Assembly: GCF_002300165.1 (NCBI RefSeq)
Contig: NZ_MLCE01000027.1
Span: 1 to 64,000 of the forward strand
DNA: 64,000 nucleotides
Origin: Streptomyces sp. Tue6028
Lineage (GTDB): Bacteria; Actinomycetota; Actinomycetes; Streptomycetales; Streptomycetaceae
Reading direction: 5' to 3'
This document shows, one piece after another, positions 61,348 through 64,000 of the stretch (position 1 is the first letter of the stretch; every line of letters starts with the position of its first letter). The position numbers and the translations under genes were made by a program. The notes under the pieces are model-generated. The model was not told the origin of the DNA. It searched no databases and was given only the letters and a program-made list of their open reading frames with translations.

Positions 61348-61385
61348 ACCCGTAGAGACTGCCGGGCGGACCGGAACTCATCGGG

Positions 61386-61709
61386 TCACGACACCTCCAC
61401 CTCGTAGAAGCAGAAGTGATCCTTGATCTGTGCCACGTCGGGCTTCGGCTCGGGGTAGGACCAGACGAGGTCCGTCGCGTCCGGCAGCGACCAGTAGGAC
61501 GCCGTGCCCTTGAACGGGCACTGGGTGTGCGTGTCGGAGGGGGTCAGCAGGTCGAGGCGCACGTCCTCGGCCGGGATGTAGTACCGCGCGGGACAGCCGG
61601 TCTCGCGCAGCACGAGGGAGCGGTCGCTCTCCGCCAGGACCTGGTCACCGCGCATCACGCGCACGTGCCGGTCGCTCTGCTCGATGGTGATCGTGTGTCC
61701 TTCAGCCAT
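61386..61709 (-). CDS. DUF427 domain protein
   Basis: 107 residues: VRVMRGDQVLAESDRSLVLRETGCPARYYIPAEDVRLDLL, CPFKGTASYWSL and DLVWSYPEPKPDVAQIKDHFCFYE are the DUF427 core. Function not established; small soluble protein, no signal. ATG 61709, again preceded by ACGGGT with no Shine-Dalgarno. It is probably in a unit with the downstream hydrolase (38-bp gap). Confidence 0.9.
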   Translation of the reverse strand: MAEGHTITIEQSDRHVRVMRGDQVLAESDRSLVLRETGCPARYYIPAEDVRLDLLTPSDTHTQCPFKGTASYWSLPDATDLVWSYPEPKPDVAQIKDHFCFYEVEVS

Positions 61710-61760
61710 ACCCGTGGAAGCGCTCGCGGAGCCCGTGTTCTTCCCGCGTACGGTGAACCC

Positions 61761-62300
61761 ATGAACATCTGCGTCTTCCTCTCCGCGGCCGACCTCGACG
61801 ACCGCTACACCCGCCCCGCCCGCGAGTTCGCCGAACTCCTCGGAAAGGGCGGCCACACGCTGGTGTGGGGCGGCTCCGACGTCGGTCTCATGAAGGTCGT
61901 CGCCGACGGCGTGCAGGAGGCGGGCGGACGGCTGCTGGGCGTCTCGGTGGACTTCCTGGCCGCGAAGGCCCGGGTGGGCGCGGACGAGATGGTCGTCGCC
62001 CGTGACCTCGCCGAGCGCAAGGCGCTGCTCCTGGAGAAGGCCGACGCGGTGGTGATCATGGTCGGCGGCACGGGGACCCTCGACGAGGCCACCGAGATCC
62101 TGGAGCTGAAGAAGCACGGCAGGACGGACAAGCCGGTGGTCCTGCTGAACACAGCGGGCTTCTACGACGGCCTCAAGGAGCAGTTCCGGCGCATGGAGGC
62201 CGAGGGTTTCCTGCCCCGCCCGCTGACCGAGCTGGTGTTCTTCGCCGAGGAGCCGGTCGGCGCGCTGGCGTACCTGGAGGAGAGCCAGGGCGTCCGGTGA
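61761..62300 (+). CDS. LOG-family protein (cytokinin/nucleotide phosphoribohydrolase-like)
   Basis: 179 residues. NICVFLSAADLDDRYTRPAREFAELLGKGGHTLVWGGSDVGLMKVVADG start; LAERKALLLEKADAVVIMVGGTGTLDEATEIL carries the LOG signature, but the first residue of PGGxGTxxE is Val (VGG). Members usually hydrolyse nucleoside 5'-monophosphates to base plus ribose-5-phosphate. Whether the Pro change affects activity is unknown. ATG 61761. It lies ahead of the SDR gene by 27 bp. Confidence 0.88.
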   Translation: MNICVFLSAADLDDRYTRPAREFAELLGKGGHTLVWGGSDVGLMKVVADGVQEAGGRLLGVSVDFLAAKARVGADEMVVARDLAERKALLLEKADAVVIMVGGTGTLDEATEILELKKHGRTDKPVVLLNTAGFYDGLKEQFRRMEAEGFLPRPLTELVFFAEEPVGALAYLEESQGVR

Positions 62301-62327
62301 CCGACGGGTGATGCGAGCATGGCGGTC

Positions 62328-63017
62328 ATGGCTACACATGTGATCACCGGGGCGGGCTCCGGCATCGGCGCGGCCGTCGCCCGCCGCCTCCACGCGCGCG
62401 GGGACGAACTCGTGCTGCACGCGCGCGACGCCGGCCGCGCGAAGGAACTCGCGGCCGAGCTCCCCGGGGCCCGGACCCTGGTCGGCGACCTGGCGGACCC
62501 GGACAAGCTCTCCTGGGCGTTCTCGCACCAGACCCTGCCGGACCGCGTCGACTCGCTCCTGCACATCGCGGGCGTGGTCGACCTGGGCCCGGTGGGCGAA
62601 CTCACCCCGAAGTCCTGGCGCCACCAGCTGAACGTCAATCTGATCGCCCCCGCCGAACTGACCCGGCACTTCCTGCCGCAACTCCGCGTCGCCCAGGGCC
62701 ACGTGGTGTTCGTCAACTCCGGCGCCGGTCTCAACGCGCACGCCGACTGGTCCGCGTACGCCGCGTCCAAGCACGGTCTGAAGGCCCTGGCGGACTCCCT
62801 GCGCCACGAGGAGCACGCGAACGGCGTCCGGGTCACCTCCGTGTACCCCGGCCGCACGGCGAGCCCCATGCAGGCCAAGGTCCACCAGCAGGAGGGCAAG
62901 GAGTACGACGCCGCGAGGTGGATCGACCCCGAGTCCGTCGCGACCACGATCCTGATGGCCCTCGACCTGCCGAAGGACGCGGAGGTCAACGACCTGACGG
63001 TGCGTCCGGGACGCTGA
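62328..63017 (+). CDS. Short-chain dehydrogenase/reductase
   Basis: 229 residues, classical SDR: THVITGAGSGIGAAVA (cofactor TGxxxGIG), VDSLLHIAGVV (NNAG-like position), catalytic Ser in VFVNSGAGLN, and Y-x-x-x-K in SAYAASKHGLKAL. Cofactor choice is not obvious. ATG 62328 is used; ATG 62319 is nine bases earlier. Probably co-transcribed with the LOG gene. Substrate unknown. Confidence 0.9.
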   Translation: MATHVITGAGSGIGAAVARRLHARGDELVLHARDAGRAKELAAELPGARTLVGDLADPDKLSWAFSHQTLPDRVDSLLHIAGVVDLGPVGELTPKSWRHQLNVNLIAPAELTRHFLPQLRVAQGHVVFVNSGAGLNAHADWSAYAASKHGLKALADSLRHEEHANGVRVTSVYPGRTASPMQAKVHQQEGKEYDAARWIDPESVATTILMALDLPKDAEVNDLTVRPGR

Positions 63018-63092
63018 CGTTCCGCGCGGACGGTGCTCCGGTGCCGGCACCTTCGTCGGCCTCGCCCCGGGAGCGTTACGTACGCTTCCGGG

Positions 63093-64000
63093 GTGAGTGA
63101 AAACAGCGAGTTCAGGTTCGGCGGCGCCACCGGGGTCGGGTCCATGCCGGGCGGTGACGCCCGGGAGGCCGCGAAGACCGTCACCGGGTCCTTCGAGGAC
63201 TTCCCGTTCCTTCCGGAGCTGCCCGCGCGGGGGCCCGGCGCGGACATGATCGGGCGGACCGCGGGGATGCTGGTCGAGCTGTACGCGCGCGTGGAGCCGA
63301 GCGGCTGGCGGATCGGGGACCGGCCCGGACGGGACACCAAGCGGGCCAGGTCCTGGCTCGGCGAGGACCTCGACGCCCTGGAGGAGTTCACCCAGGGGTA
63401 CGAGGGACCGCTCAAGGTGCAGGCCGTCGGCCCCTGGACCCTGGGCGCCGCCCTGGAGTTGAGGAACGGCGAGGCGGCACTCTCCGACGCGGGCGCGTGC
63501 CGTGACCTCGCCGGGTCGCTCGCCGAGGGCCTGCGGCTCCATCTCGACGAGGTGCGGCGGCGCGTCCCCGGCGCCCGGGTCGTCCTCCAGCTCGACGAGC
63601 CGTCACTCGTCGCCGTGCTGCGCGGGCAGGTCAGGACGGCCAGCGGTTACCGCACCCACCGTGCCGTGGACCGGCAGGTGGTCGAGGCCACGCTCCGGGA
63701 CGTCGTCGGGGTTCACGGCGACGGGCCCGTCGTGGTCCACTCGTGCGCACCGGACGTGCCCTTCGCCCTGCTGCGCCGGGCGGGCGCGGCGGCTGTCTCC
63801 TTCGACTTCTCGCTCCTCACCGAGCGTGACGACGAGGCGATCGGCGAGGCGGTGGAAGGGGGCACGCGGCTCTTCGCCGGTGTCGTGCCGAGCGTGGATG
63901 CCCCGTTGTCGGACCCTGCCGGTAGCGTCATGGGTGTCAGGACGCTGTGGCGCAGGCTGGGGCTGCGACCGGGACTTCTCGCGGAATCGGTCACGGTCAC
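63093..64000 (+). CDS. MetE-like (cobalamin-independent methionine synthase-fold) protein, 5' part
   Basis: 302 codons in frame to the window edge. The N-terminus FGGATGVGSMPGGDAREA, then FPFLPELPARGPGADMIGR, LKVQAVGPWTLG, VVLQLDEPSL and VVHSCAPDVPFALLRRAG match the C-terminal TIM-barrel of MetE (UROD/MetE-like). It appears to be the single-barrel form, lacking the N-terminal half of full MetE; the zinc-ligand His-x-Cys is present as HSC. Whether it makes methionine or acts on another methyl acceptor is undetermined. GTG 63093 with a weak ribosome site. Confidence 0.9.
   Translation, partial: MSENSEFRFGGATGVGSMPGGDAREAAKTVTGSFEDFPFLPELPARGPGADMIGRTAGMLVELYARVEPSGWRIGDRPGRDTKRARSWLGEDLDALEEFTQGYEGPLKVQAVGPWTLGAALELRNGEAALSDAGACRDLAGSLAEGLRLHLDEVRRRVPGARVVLQLDEPSLVAVLRGQVRTASGYRTHRAVDRQVVEATLRDVVGVHGDGPVVVHSCAPDVPFALLRRAGAAAVSFDFSLLTERDDEAIGEAVEGGTRLFAGVVPSVDAPLSDPAGSVMGVRTLWRRLGLRPGLLAESVTV

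Overview
The window is a GC-rich actinobacterial chromosome segment that I assign to Streptomyces. The reasons are the strong G/C bias at third codon positions, frequent GTG starts, short ATGA/GTGA gene overlaps, Tat and lipoprotein signals, and the GlgE-type glucan genes. From memory, the gene order resembles the S. coelicolor chromosome between the glgE and methionine-synthase-like genes (about SCO5443-SCO5492). I see no integrase, transposase, phage module, CRISPR array, tRNA or rRNA. Most of the window is core chromosome, with one repeat-bracketed insert.

Layout: 1-5.5 kb holds the start of glgE (cut by the window edge), a secreted subtilase and glycogen phosphorylase. 5.5-10.1 kb holds a DUF1990 protein and two paralogous secreted M4 metalloproteases that share a 142-bp identical tract. 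10.3-17.9 kb is one leftward operon of four half-size ABC exporters forming two heterodimers; one pair has an extremely degenerate second ATP site. 18.1-22.2 kb holds a Tat-exported sulfatase and glycogen debranching enzyme GlgX, separated by a purine tract and tandem repeats. 22.4-26.8 kb holds two L,D-transpeptidase lipoproteins, an enoyl-CoA hydratase and an RsbW-like ATP-binding protein.

27.0-33.4 kb is the least ordinary part. Two near-identical arms (about 840 and 656 bp) lie in inverted orientation and bracket about 4.9 kb. That segment carries a divergent NodB-like lipoprotein, a beta-propeller lipoprotein, a secreted ADP-ribosyltransferase of the Scabin/ScARP type, a GNAT enzyme, a MerR regulator with a 19-bp-spacer promoter, and an EF-hand protein. 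Inversion between the arms would break no gene.

33.6-43.1 kb holds an F420/NADP reductase-like protein, a HAD phosphatase, a GH25 lysozyme without a signal peptide, and the glycine/serine block (gcvT-gcvH-glyA, then sdaA). A tandem glycine riboswitch lies ahead of gcvT, and four palindromes on an exact 14-bp period lie between glyA and sdaA. A P-loop ATPase and two SseB-like proteins follow. 43.5-51.6 kb is a complete oligopeptide ABC importer operon, whose last ATPase carries a long acidic tail, followed by a secreted M1 aminopeptidase.

51.6-64 kb holds a TRIC-type channel, a thioesterase, a TIGR03086 protein divergent from a WYL regulator, a repetitive Gly/Pro lipoprotein, and a TetR regulator followed by a 28-bp tandem array derived from its own last codons. 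It continues with two small membrane proteins, a cysteine desulfurase and mnmA (together the tRNA 2-thiolation supply), an exported amidase, an alpha/beta hydrolase, DUF427, LOG-family and SDR proteins, and the start of a MetE-like protein cut by the right edge.
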